Source: a bacterium (GTDB lineage Bacteria; Spirochaetota; Leptospiria; Leptospirales; Leptonemataceae). Taken from it: a DNA stretch of 64,000 nt. The stretch lies in assembly GCA_024742665.1 (NCBI GenBank), contig JANSYA010000002.1, positions 372,001 to 436,000 on the forward strand, given 5' to 3'. Position 1 is the stretch's first letter. Every line of letters starts with the position of its first letter. The notes under the pieces were generated by a model. That model made no database searches and had not been told where the DNA came from. It was given only the letters and a program-made list of their open reading frames with translations. Position numbers and translations under genes: made by a program. Positions 46,754-54,249 of this stretch are shown piece by piece.

Positions 46754-47323
46754 TTGAAGCTCGCCGTCGACGTCCTGTACCGCGAAAACCGCGCGCAGGT
46801 CGCGGCGATCCTCTTCGCGGACTGGGCGGACCCGGGGCCGCTTCGCACCGAAGTTCTCGAAATGCAGGTCGAGAGCGACTACGTTCCCGGTGAATTCTAT
46901 CGCCGGGAACTCCCCTGCATTCGCAATATTCTCGCCGACCGCTTCGCGGGCGATGAGCTCCAGCACATCGTCATCGACGGCTTTGTGTATTTGGATCAGA
47001 ACCGGCGCGCAGGACTCGGAGCGCATCTGTATCGCGAGTTAAACGGTCCGCTTGCTTCGAAAAGAAACAGCGAAATCGCTTCGAAAGAAAACGGCTCAAT
47101 CTCCGTGATCGGCGTGGCCAAGACCGCCTTTCACGGCATGCAGCCTCACGCGACCGAGACGGATTTTTATCGCACCGTTCGCCGGGGTGAGTCGCAGACC
47201 CCGCTGTATATCACGGCGACCGGCCTGGATCTTGACGCCGCCGCCGACGCGATCCAGTCGATGCACGGGAAGTATCGCATGCCGACTCTGCTCAAGCAGT
47301 TGGATCGTTTGACGCGGGATTGA
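46754..47323 (+). CDS. Endonuclease V-like protein lacking the usual N-terminus
   Basis: 189 aa, against about 220-240 for EndoV. Family motifs are visible in order: LAVDVLYR (Asp6, metal), YVPGEFYRRELPCI (Glu of REL), IVIDGFVYLDQNRRAGLGAH (Asp of DG), and SVIGVAKTAF with its conserved Lys. The normal N-terminal 30-40 residues are absent, and the C-terminal metal-binding His (H214 in Thermotoga EndoV) is not present at its expected place. The only start that keeps Asp6 is TTG 46754, touching the ArsC-family stop and in its frame, with no good ribosome-binding site. Cleavage of deoxyinosine DNA is the family activity but may not be kept. Confidence 0.75.
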   Translation: MKLAVDVLYRENRAQVAAILFADWADPGPLRTEVLEMQVESDYVPGEFYRRELPCIRNILADRFAGDELQHIVIDGFVYLDQNRRAGLGAHLYRELNGPLASKRNSEIASKENGSISVIGVAKTAFHGMQPHATETDFYRTVRRGESQTPLYITATGLDLDAAADAIQSMHGKYRMPTLLKQLDRLTRD

Positions 47324-47568
47324 GAGGGGCGTGGCAAGAATGCGCGGGGCCGTGGGACCTGTTCATACTGATGTATGCTGGCTTGATTCGTGAACAGCCC
47401 GGACTCCTGTATGATCATGTTGAATAGAACGCGATGCCGGCGTAGAGTACGCTTACCAGAGTTCGAAGCCGGAGCAGCGAAGACATTGAGAATTCTGTAC
47501 ACAAAGGTTTTCGTGTTACGAGAAACGGCAGTCATTGACCGCGATTCTTTCTTTTTTATTTTAGCCGA
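47324..47568. other. Low-coding spacer with a nested inverted repeat
   Basis: A 245-bp region between the endonuclease V-like gene and a small membrane protein. CTGTTCA (47359-47365) and TGAACAG (47391-47397) enclose CATAC-TGAT-GTATG, which could terminate the upstream genes, without a T-run. A 60-codon plus-strand ORF (47390-47572) has no recognisable feature. Composition becomes more AT-rich from here to 47811 than in neighbouring genes, which may mark acquired DNA. Confidence 0.4.
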
Positions 47569-47811
47569 ATGAATATGGCGCTTCTATTTTTCGGATCGGC
47601 TGCTGTGGCTTTCATCGGCATGCTATGGACCATCCGTTTGGCGATTCAAAATGAAGATGGTGGAATGTGGGTCTTTGGAATTCTTTTCGTACCCATTTAT
47701 TGCGTCCCCAGATACGCTTTCCTGGATATCAAAAGCCGTTGGATGCCACTCATCGTTTACAGCATCGGCATGGCGGGAATATTTTGGGCAATGAAGCTAT
47801 TCCTTGAATAG
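47569..47811 (+). CDS. Small membrane protein, unknown
   Basis: 80 aa, family not recognised. Three hydrophobic stretches (ALLFFGSAAVAFIGMLWTI, MWVFGILFVPIYCVP, PLIVYSIGMAGIFWAMKLFL) suggest three membrane spans. Lower G+C than its neighbours. ATG at 47569 or 47575; no clear ribosome-binding site. Real but uncertain. Confidence 0.5.
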   Translation: MNMALLFFGSAAVAFIGMLWTIRLAIQNEDGGMWVFGILFVPIYCVPRYAFLDIKSRWMPLIVYSIGMAGIFWAMKLFLE

Positions 47812-47941
47812 TAAGATGATCCAGACACGCCCGCGAAGTTCCGCATATCGGACATTAATAGTCCTGATCGGCCACGAGCACGCCCCCGTCGCAGCTTTTA
47901 TCCCCTGTGCATTCCGGCCGCCGCTGCTTATCTTCTGAAAG

Positions 47942-49615
47942 ATGGCCGCGTCTTCCCATATCGCCGAAGCCCAGCGCAACGACGTAGTTCTCATCGGCGG
48001 AGGAGTCGGTTCCCTGACCGCCGCCGCCCTGCTCGCCCATTCCGGACGGAAAGTTACCGTGCTGGAGCACAATCACGTCGCGGGGGGCTGCGCCTCTTCA
48101 TTTTATCGCCAGGGCTACTGGTTCGAAAGCGGCGCGACGACGCTCGTGGGCCTGGACCCGGGTATGCCGCTCCGGCATGTGCTCGATACGACCGGCATCG
48201 ACTTTCCGGTGATCCCCCTGGAAACTCCGATGCAGGTGCATCTCGCCGACGGCACGGTCGTTACGCGTTACCAGGATCTGGACCGCTGGATCGACGAGGC
48301 GGAACGCGTCTTTGGCACCGAAGGCAAGCAGCGCGCTTTCTGGGAGTTCTGCTATGACATCAGCCGCTTCGTCTGGGATACCAGTCTGGAGTTTCGCGCC
48401 TTTCCGCCGTCGAGTCCCGGCGATATCATCGACAGCCTGCCCCGCGTGCGGCCCCGTCAGATCCTGAAAGCGCGCTTCGCATTTCATACGATGACGGCCC
48501 TGCTGAAACGCTTCGGCCTGTTCGACAATCGCCGCTTCGTAGAATTCGTCGACGAGCAGCTGATGATTACGGCGCAAAATACTTCCGACGAAGTCAACGT
48601 GCTCTTCGGTGCGACGGCTCTCTGCTATACGAACTATACGAACTATTACGTGCCCGGCGGTTTGGTTCGCATGGTCAAAGCCTTCGAAGATTATATCGGC
48701 GATGAGCGCCACAATGGTTCGCAGGTCCTGTGTCGCACGCCGGTTACCGGCGTTACGCGCGTAAATAAAAGCGGGTCTGCGAAAGACAGCGGCCGCTTTC
48801 GCGTAACGACCGAAGGCAAAGGCGACTTTCTCGCGGACTGCGTCATATCCGGCGTGCCGATTCAAAATACGATCGAACTCATCGACGACCCGGCGCTCAC
48901 GCGTCGCCATCGCGATCGCGCGCTGCCTTCGCATCGCCTGTGGAGCGCCTTCACGATGGGACTGGTCTTTCGCGAAAGCGCGCGAGCGGCTGCGAATGCG
49001 AATGCGAATGCGAATGCGAATGCGAATGCGAACGCGAACGCGAACGCGAACGCGAACGCGAACGCGAACGCGAAAGATTCGGCGCCGGTATTGCACCATC
49101 AGATTCACCTGACCGCCGACGAAATTCTGCCGGGCATCGGCGCGCGCAGCATCTTCTTGAGTCTCAGCCATCCCGACGATCACGAGCGCGGGCCGGCCGG
49201 TCATACGATCGCATCGATCAGCACGCACGTGCCCGACCCCGCCGCGCACGATACGCTCGACGTCGCGGGCCTCGAAGCGGCGATTATCCAGACGCTTGTC
49301 CGACGCGGCTTTATCCGCGACGAAGATTCGATTGTCTATCGCCACTCGTCGACGCCGCGCACCTGGCGCCAGTGGACGCGACGCAAATTCGGTTTCGTCG
49401 GCGGGCATCCCCAGTTTCGTTCGATCAAACCCTGGCAGATGTTGGACGCGCGCCTGGCCTCCGGTTTGTATCAGTGCGGCGACACGGCCTATCCCGGCCA
49501 GGGCATTCCCGGCGCGTGTCTTTCGGGAGTCGTCGCGCACCACAAGCTGTCCCGGGACTTTCCGGAAGCGCCGGAAGCAACTGGAGCGACAGGGAGCGCC
49601 GTTAAAACGAAATGA
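47942..49615 (+). CDS. CrtI/CrtISO-like FAD-dependent oxidoreductase with an Ala-Asn repeat tract
   Basis: 557 aa. The dinucleotide-binding motif VVLIGGGVGSLTAAALLAHS at about 15-34 and the following HNHVAGGCASSF are those of phytoene desaturase/carotene isomerase and related retinol-saturase-type flavoproteins. CGDTAYPGQGIPGACLSGVV near the C-terminus is the second FAD contact. Residues 351-376 are thirteen Ala-Asn dipeptides encoded by a hexanucleotide microsatellite, inserted in a surface-loop region. The substrate is unknown; no other carotenoid genes lie here. Its stop overlaps the next start by four bases. Confidence 0.85.
   Translation: MAASSHIAEAQRNDVVLIGGGVGSLTAAALLAHSGRKVTVLEHNHVAGGCASSFYRQGYWFESGATTLVGLDPGMPLRHVLDTTGIDFPVIPLETPMQVHLADGTVVTRYQDLDRWIDEAERVFGTEGKQRAFWEFCYDISRFVWDTSLEFRAFPPSSPGDIIDSLPRVRPRQILKARFAFHTMTALLKRFGLFDNRRFVEFVDEQLMITAQNTSDEVNVLFGATALCYTNYTNYYVPGGLVRMVKAFEDYIGDERHNGSQVLCRTPVTGVTRVNKSGSAKDSGRFRVTTEGKGDFLADCVISGVPIQNTIELIDDPALTRRHRDRALPSHRLWSAFTMGLVFRESARAAANANANANANANANANANANANANANAKDSAPVLHHQIHLTADEILPGIGARSIFLSLSHPDDHERGPAGHTIASISTHVPDPAAHDTLDVAGLEAAIIQTLVRRGFIRDEDSIVYRHSSTPRTWRQWTRRKFGFVGGHPQFRSIKPWQMLDARLASGLYQCGDTAYPGQGIPGACLSGVVAHHKLSRDFPEAPEATGATGSAVKTK
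48992..49069 (+). repeat. (GCGAAY)13 hexanucleotide microsatellite inside a coding region
   Basis: Six GCGAAT units (48992-49027) are followed by seven GCGAAC units (49028-49069), then one GCGAAA. The two blocks are each perfectly homogeneous, as expected from recent slippage. Each unit codes for Ala-Asn, so gain or loss changes protein length without frameshift. Confidence 0.95.
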
Positions 49616-50055
49616 AAATCAACATCACCACAGCCGTCGCTCAGAACTACCGCGAAGTCTACGCCGGTTTCACTAAAGATCTTTTCGAAGCACTTACGCC
49701 GCCGGGCATTCCGGTCGAACTTTTACGCTTCGACGGCTCGAAGACCGGCGACGAAGTCCATCTCGAACTGAGCTTTCCCGGCTTCAAACAGAAGTGGATC
49801 AGCCATATTACCGCCGACGCCTGTGACGACGCGGAGTGTTATTTCATCGACGAGGGCCGGACGCTGCCCTTCTTTCTGTCGTACTGGCGCCACGCTCATC
49901 GGATTCAAAAGAACGGCGACGGCGCGCGCATTCTGGATGAAATCGAGTTTCGCTGTCCGATTCCGGGCATGGCGCTGTTCGTTTATCCCGTGCTGTATCG
50001 ACAGTTCCGGGCGCGCGGCCCGATCTATCAGCGGATATTCGGAACGCCGGCTTGA
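49612..50055 (+). CDS. SRPBCC/START-like ligand-binding protein
   Basis: 147 aa. Length, alpha/beta pattern and the sequence VHLELSFPGFKQKWISHITA with the later GARILDEIEFRCPIPGMALF fit the COG4276-type SRPBCC (polyketide cyclase/dehydrase-like) fold, a hydrophobic-ligand pocket. In other bacteria this domain is often fused N-terminal to a TIGR01777 epimerase, which here is the next gene, unfused. The ATG overlaps the oxidoreductase stop by four bases. Confidence 0.7.
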   Translation: MKINITTAVAQNYREVYAGFTKDLFEALTPPGIPVELLRFDGSKTGDEVHLELSFPGFKQKWISHITADACDDAECYFIDEGRTLPFFLSYWRHAHRIQKNGDGARILDEIEFRCPIPGMALFVYPVLYRQFRARGPIYQRIFGTPA

Positions 50056-50168
50056 AAATCTGCTAGCGAAATCAGCGGAGCTTCGGAATCTGGATGCATT
50101 CAAGGCGCTTCCGTTCAGGAAGTCGCACGCAGCGGCAGCCTCATGAGCCGCCTGCCCACCACTGATTC

Positions 50169-51119
50169 ATGGCCAAACAACCAACTGTTCTTATTTGCGG
50201 CGGCTCCGGCCTGATCGGAACCCGCCTGCAGGAAATTCTGCGCTCAAAGGGTTACCGCGTGACTCTCCTGAGCCGCAGCAAAACCCAGGGAAGCGATCGC
50301 TTCTACTGGGATCCAGCCCAGGGCTTTCTGAATATCGACGCCCTGAATGCGAACCATATCGTGAATCTGGCCGGCGCCGGCGTGGCCGATAAAAAATGGA
50401 GCGCTAAACGCAAGGCGGAGATTATCGACAGCCGCGTGGACAGCGCCGACATCCTCTATAAAAAGCTCACGGAACAAAAAAGCTATCCCCAGAGCTATAT
50501 TTCCGCCTCCGCCATCGGCTACTACGGTGATCGCGGCGACGAAATGCTGACCGAAGACGCCCGCCGCGGCGACGGCTTTCTGGCCGAGACGACCGAACGC
50601 TGGGAGCGGGCGGCCGATCAGTTCCAGAAACTCAAGATCCGCACGGTGAAATTACGCATTGGTGTGGTCCTCGCACAGTCCGGCGGGGCGCTGGAAAAAC
50701 TGAGCATGCCGGTGCGCTGGATGGCCGGAGCGCCTCTGGGTTCCGGTAAACAGTACATGAGCTGGATCCATATCGAAGACATGTGCCGCATGATTGTCGC
50801 GGCGATCGAGAATAAAAAGTGGACCGGCGTCGTCAACGGGGTGGCGCCGGAGCCCGTCACCAACCGAGAAATGACCGAGCGCATCGCAAAGATGCTGGAC
50901 AAACCGCTGATTCTGCCGAACGTTCCGGAATTCGCTCTGCGACTGGCGATGGGCGAGATGGCCGACATCGTTCTGGAAAGCACGCGGGTGTCCTGCGAAA
51001 AAGCCCAGAACGATTACGGTTTCAAATTCAGCTACGGCGACCTGGACAGCGCCCTCCGGGATCTGCTGCGGGATAAGAACGAAGACGGCGGCGAAAGCGC
51101 GAACGACGGCGCGAGCTGA
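50169..51119 (+). CDS. TIGR01777-family epimerase (YfcH/SDR39U1-like)
   Basis: 316 aa extended SDR. VLICGGSGLIGTRLQEILRS is the NAD(P)-binding motif; NLAGAGVADKKWSAKRKAEI, SASAIGYYGDRGDE (catalytic-region Tyr) and MSWIHIEDMCRMIVAAIENK are the family signatures. Natural substrate unknown for the family. ATG at 50169, 113 bp after the SRPBCC gene. The last 15 residues are a charged tail. Confidence 0.9.
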   Translation: MAKQPTVLICGGSGLIGTRLQEILRSKGYRVTLLSRSKTQGSDRFYWDPAQGFLNIDALNANHIVNLAGAGVADKKWSAKRKAEIIDSRVDSADILYKKLTEQKSYPQSYISASAIGYYGDRGDEMLTEDARRGDGFLAETTERWERAADQFQKLKIRTVKLRIGVVLAQSGGALEKLSMPVRWMAGAPLGSGKQYMSWIHIEDMCRMIVAAIENKKWTGVVNGVAPEPVTNREMTERIAKMLDKPLILPNVPEFALRLAMGEMADIVLESTRVSCEKAQNDYGFKFSYGDLDSALRDLLRDKNEDGGESANDGAS

Positions 51120-51175
51120 AGCATCGCATTCGCCGACAACGGCACATCGCATTCACACCGCTATAATTCGAATTC

Positions 51176-52165
51176 ATGGACTCCGCACTCATCACAGGCA
51201 TTCAGGGTTTCGCCGGATCGTATCTGTGTCACGAGCTGCTGAGCCGGGGCCAGCGCGTGTCGGGCCTGGATCGCAACGCTCAGAGTTCTCGCGCACTGCC
51301 TCTGCCGCGACCGGGGATGGCGACCATCACCGACGAACAAATCGAGAGCGTGCAGGTTTTCGCATCGGATATGAGCGACGTCGATCAGCTCGCCGATATC
51401 TTAAAAAAGTCCGGAGCGAATCACATCTATCATCTGGCGGGCATGGCCTACGTTCCCGATAGCTGGAAGAATCCGACCGCGACTCTGCAGACGAATTCGA
51501 TCTGCGCGCTATCGCTTTTGCAGGCCGCGCGCTCGATCGACTGGAAGGGACGCTATCTTTTTATCAGCTCCAGCGACGTCTACGGCACGCCCGCGGCGGA
51601 CGAGCTGCCCCTGACCGAAGCTTCGCCGATTCGCACCGAAAGCCCGTATTCTTTGAGTAAGTACACGACCGAAGAATTCGCGCGCTATTATATTCAAGAC
51701 GGCATCGAAGTCGTCATCGCAAGACCTTTCAATCACATCGGCCCCGGGCAGCGCGGCGAATTCGTCGTGCCATCGTTTCTCGAGCGGATTGAGACGGCGG
51801 CGCGCTCCGGCGAAAGCAAGATTCGCGTGGGCGAAATGGGCGCCGTTCGAGATTTCACGGACGTGCGCGATGTGGTAACGGCCTACGCGACGCTTTTAGA
51901 AAAGGGCGCAAGCGGCGAAGTCTATAATATCTGTTCGGGCCACCCCCGCAAGATCGGCGAGATCCTGGACCTGGCAATCGAGGCCAGCGGACACGCTGAC
52001 ATGCGCTACGAAGTCGATCCGGCGCTTCTGCGCAGCGAAGGCGCCAATCAGCGCTACGGCAACTGCGATCGCCTGATGGCTCTCGGCTGGCAGCCGCGCA
52101 TTGACTTAGCCGACACGATTCGCGATATGTATCGCTATATGATCGAACACAATCCCCCGAAATAA
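51176..52165 (+). CDS. NAD-dependent sugar-nucleotide epimerase/dehydratase (Rmd/GMD-like)
   Basis: 329 aa extended SDR. ALITGIQGFAGSYLCHELLS (with GxxGxxG), HLAGMAYVPDSWKNPTATLQ, FISSSDVYGT and YSLSKYTTEE (catalytic YxxxK) are in order; RPFNHIGPGQRGEFVVPSF is the sugar-side motif typical of GDP-4-keto-6-deoxymannose reductase and related enzymes. It may supply a deoxyhexose for surface polysaccharide. ATG at 51176; four bases separate its stop from the HAD gene. Confidence 0.88.
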   Translation: MDSALITGIQGFAGSYLCHELLSRGQRVSGLDRNAQSSRALPLPRPGMATITDEQIESVQVFASDMSDVDQLADILKKSGANHIYHLAGMAYVPDSWKNPTATLQTNSICALSLLQAARSIDWKGRYLFISSSDVYGTPAADELPLTEASPIRTESPYSLSKYTTEEFARYYIQDGIEVVIARPFNHIGPGQRGEFVVPSFLERIETAARSGESKIRVGEMGAVRDFTDVRDVVTAYATLLEKGASGEVYNICSGHPRKIGEILDLAIEASGHADMRYEVDPALLRSEGANQRYGNCDRLMALGWQPRIDLADTIRDMYRYMIEHNPPK

Positions 52166-52168
52166 TAG

Positions 52169-52996
52169 ATGAAACGCCTGGCTCTATTCGATCTCGACTT
52201 TACGCTCCTGCCCCACGACACGATGTTCTTATTCGCGAACTACGTGCTCAAGCGACGTCCCTGGCGGCTGTTTTATCTGGCGGTCTTCGCGCCCTTTATT
52301 CCGCTGCGGGTCCTGGGTTTCATCAACGAGGTTCCGCTCAAACGCGCCTTCTTCAGTTTTCTGTGGCGGATGTCCGAAGCGCAGGTCGATCAGATCGCGA
52401 AAGAATTCGTGCAGGCCGAAGTCGTGCCGCGGATCTATCCGGAGATGCTGGCTCTGTTAAAATCCGAACGCGAGCTGGACCGCGCCCTGGTTTTGAACAC
52501 TGCCTCGCCGAATTTTTTCGCCCGCTATATCGCCGAAGCCCTGGACTTCGATCACTGCTTCGCCACCCCGCTGCAAATCCCCGATCGCGTGCCGCTCTTG
52601 CCCCGCTTCACGGGTCCGAATAATAAAGGCCGCCAGAAAATCACGGCCATGCGCGCCGCGGGCCTGTTGACGGATCCAATAGAGGGGGCCAGTGCCCCGG
52701 ATTCGAAGGCCGGCGGCGCCGATCCGGCGGATTCATCGGATTTCCAGCTGACGCCCGATCCCCGGGTCGCCCTCGCGGCGACGGACAGCACCGCCGATTT
52801 GCCCATGCTCGCGATTGCCGAACGGGGGCTGCTGATTCATCCGGATCACGGAAAATTCGAGCGCAAGACCGGCCGCAAAATCGCCGGCTTTTCTCACTGG
52901 ACAATACAAGAGCCTGCACGACCCTATTCCGGCCGCGGCGGTGAAGTGCGTGCCGCCATCCGGCAAATGCTCGGACTGTATCCGTCGGTCCGCTGA
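52169..52996 (+). CDS. HAD-superfamily IB phosphatase (SerB/CicA-like)
   Basis: 275 aa. ALFDLDFTLLPHDT (nucleophile and acid Asp of DxDxT), LNTASPNFFARYIA (motif II) and ATDSTADLPMLAIAE (motif IV, Asp) are intact; the region after motif I is hydrophobic (RLFYLAVFAPFIPLRVLGF), as in membrane-associated HAD-IB enzymes. About 25 Ala/Asp/Ser-rich residues (around 175-198) interrupt the segment before motif IV. Tightly linked to the epimerase, so it may act on a sugar or lipid phosphate. Confidence 0.85.
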   Translation: MKRLALFDLDFTLLPHDTMFLFANYVLKRRPWRLFYLAVFAPFIPLRVLGFINEVPLKRAFFSFLWRMSEAQVDQIAKEFVQAEVVPRIYPEMLALLKSERELDRALVLNTASPNFFARYIAEALDFDHCFATPLQIPDRVPLLPRFTGPNNKGRQKITAMRAAGLLTDPIEGASAPDSKAGGADPADSSDFQLTPDPRVALAATDSTADLPMLAIAERGLLIHPDHGKFERKTGRKIAGFSHWTIQEPARPYSGRGGEVRAAIRQMLGLYPSVR

Positions 52997-53002
52997 GATA
53001 TT

Positions 53003-53560
53003 GTGTTTCGCCTGAATCAACAGCAGTTCGCATCGGCCCCGGGCCGACCGTTGCCTTTGCCCCTGCCTGTATGGCCGTTGTCCTTTGCTCCAGGTCGCAT
53101 CGCAAGCAGCGCCATCCGGGCGCTGCTTGCGATGGCCACGGCGTGTTTGCCGGCCTGCACGAACTACACCGCCGAGACTCAGAATATCAATCCGCCGATC
53201 ATCATCTCGGTCGTGGCGGAGGGTACGGGCCACCTGATCACGGTCGCCGCCCAAAACGCCGAGATCGGCTTCTTCGGCTATCGACTCTACCAGGCGACCG
53301 ACGAAGCCGCCGTGCGCGCGATCAATCCGAACAACGGCACCGACTGCGGAGCGCTGGCCATCCTGCCCGACCAGGCGCAAAACTACGTGATCGAAGTCAA
53401 ACCCGGCCAGACCGCGCCGACCGCCGGCACGACCGACAGCCGCATTTGCGCCCTGCCCGCCGCTCTGACCTCCGGCGGCGTGGTCGCCCTGCGAGCCCTG
53501 GGCTTTTCGATTAGCAGCCTGAACACCAGCGTTATTTCGAATGCTGTTGTGGTTCCTTAG
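53003..53560 (+). CDS. Putative lipoprotein
   Basis: 185 aa from a GTG at 53003, six bases after the HAD stop. The N-terminus is Pro-rich; IRALLAMATACLPAC gives a possible lipid-modified Cys48 or Cys52. The mature part has a beta-rich, fibronectin-like look (PPIIISVVAEGTGHLITVAA, IGFFGYRLYQATDEAA) with two Cys. Part of the signal region (RIASSAIRALLAMA) is encoded by a perfect 16-bp inverted repeat, so the start region may be folded in mRNA. Family not recognised. Confidence 0.6.
   Translation: MFRLNQQQFASAPGRPLPLPLPVWPLSFAPGRIASSAIRALLAMATACLPACTNYTAETQNINPPIIISVVAEGTGHLITVAAQNAEIGFFGYRLYQATDEAAVRAINPNNGTDCGALAILPDQAQNYVIEVKPGQTAPTAGTTDSRICALPAALTSGGVVALRALGFSISSLNTSVISNAVVVP
53098..53134. 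repeat. Perfect 16-bp inverted repeat inside the lipoprotein signal region
   Basis: CATCGCAAGCAGCGCC (53098-53113), loop ATCCG, GGCGCTGCTTGCGATG (53119-53134). Both arms are perfect and GC-rich. It lies 95 bp into the predicted lipoprotein gene. A REP-like element or terminator for the upstream operon captured by the ORF is the alternative to a coding coincidence. Confidence 0.85.
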
Positions 53561-53587
53561 GTTCGGGCGCGGCGAATAGACTTTTCG

Positions 53588-53890
53588 TCAGCGATTGCGG
53601 CGCTTTTTCCAGGTATCGGGGTGGCGCATTTGATGTACGATCATCAGAACGAGAATCTGCTCGGGATCTAAGCGATAAATTACGTTGTACTTGAACCTGC
53701 GTAAACCGCAAAAGTGAAATGGCCTTTCCAGCAATCGATAAGACTCCGGCCGCCGTACGATTCGCTCCATTGCCCCGGTGAACTCTCGCAAAAATTCTCG
53801 CCCGAGCCCATCTCGAAGATTGTCATAGTAGTCTGCGATTTCAATTAAATCAGTTTCGGCCAGCGGATCAAACCTGATGCTTCGCATCAT
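53588..53890 (-). CDS. ParE/RelE-type toxin
   Basis: 100 aa. IRFDPLAETDLIEIADYYDN and the C-terminal YNVIYRLDPEQILVLMIVHQ with RHPDTW match the RelE/ParE superfamily fold (gyrase poison or ribosome-dependent RNase; which one is not decidable here). The start (ATG 53890 or 53887) overlaps the antitoxin by about 20 bp, so it is coupled. Convergent with the lipoprotein gene. Confidence 0.9.
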   Translation of the reverse strand: MMRSIRFDPLAETDLIEIADYYDNLRDGLGREFLREFTGAMERIVRRPESYRLLERPFHFCGLRRFKYNVIYRLDPEQILVLMIVHQMRHPDTWKKRRNR

Positions 53891-54110
53891 CCCTCGCCTG
53901 AATTTTCAGCAACACCTCGTCGTACGAAACTGTTCCAACTCGACCCGACTCAATCTCAGTCCAACGACGTTTTGCTTCGACCAGCCAGGCCGCTTTAAGC
54001 TCAGGGTCGATATCCGCCTGCACATTTGCCAGCAGTGATTCAACCAACGAAAGCTGATCTTCATCCGAAAGCTGCAGGGCAGCCGCTTCGATTTCTTTCA
54101 GAGAGGCCAT
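53868..54110 (-). CDS. Addiction-module antitoxin (Unstab_antitox/TIGR02574 type)
   Basis: 80 aa. The helical N-terminus (LKEIEAAALQLSDEDQLSLV) and the central AAWLVEAKRRWTEIESGRVG followed by a toxin-wrapping tail fit the small antitoxins that accompany ParE/RelE toxins. ATG at 54110, upstream of and overlapping the toxin, the usual antitoxin-first order. Confidence 0.88.
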   Translation of the reverse strand: MASLKEIEAAALQLSDEDQLSLVESLLANVQADIDPELKAAWLVEAKRRWTEIESGRVGTVSYDEVLLKIQARDDAKHQV

Positions 54111-54148
54111 CTCAAAATTATGCCCTCTACCCGGCGATCAGTCCAGCA

Positions 54149-54182
54149 CAAAAAAGGCGCCGCAAAATCTGCGACGCCTTTT
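54149..54182 (-). terminator. Intrinsic terminator for the 3-hydroxyacyl-CoA dehydrogenase gene
   Basis: AAAAGGCG-C-CGCA and TGCG-A-CGCCTTTT pair over 12 bp with one mismatch around the loop AAATC; on the minus strand it ends in six T. It lies between the dehydrogenase stop (54250) and the toxin-antitoxin operon start (54110), and the complementary arm ends in TTTT, so it may act in both directions. Confidence 0.75.
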
Positions 54183-54249
54183 GAAACGCAGCGAAGAAAA
54201 CTCCGCCGAGTTTTGATTGTGATCTGCGCGAGCGACTCGCCCGGGCTTC

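Noticed and set aside
47390-47572. 60-codon plus-strand ORF before the small membrane protein
   Set aside because: No motif, no ribosome-binding site, overlaps the next start; region looks non-coding.
48098-49543. 481-codon minus-strand ORF with Arg-Val/Arg-Ile repeats
   Set aside because: Antisense of the CrtI-like gene, whose FAD motifs show that the plus strand is coding; the repeats are the mirror of the GCGAAY tract.
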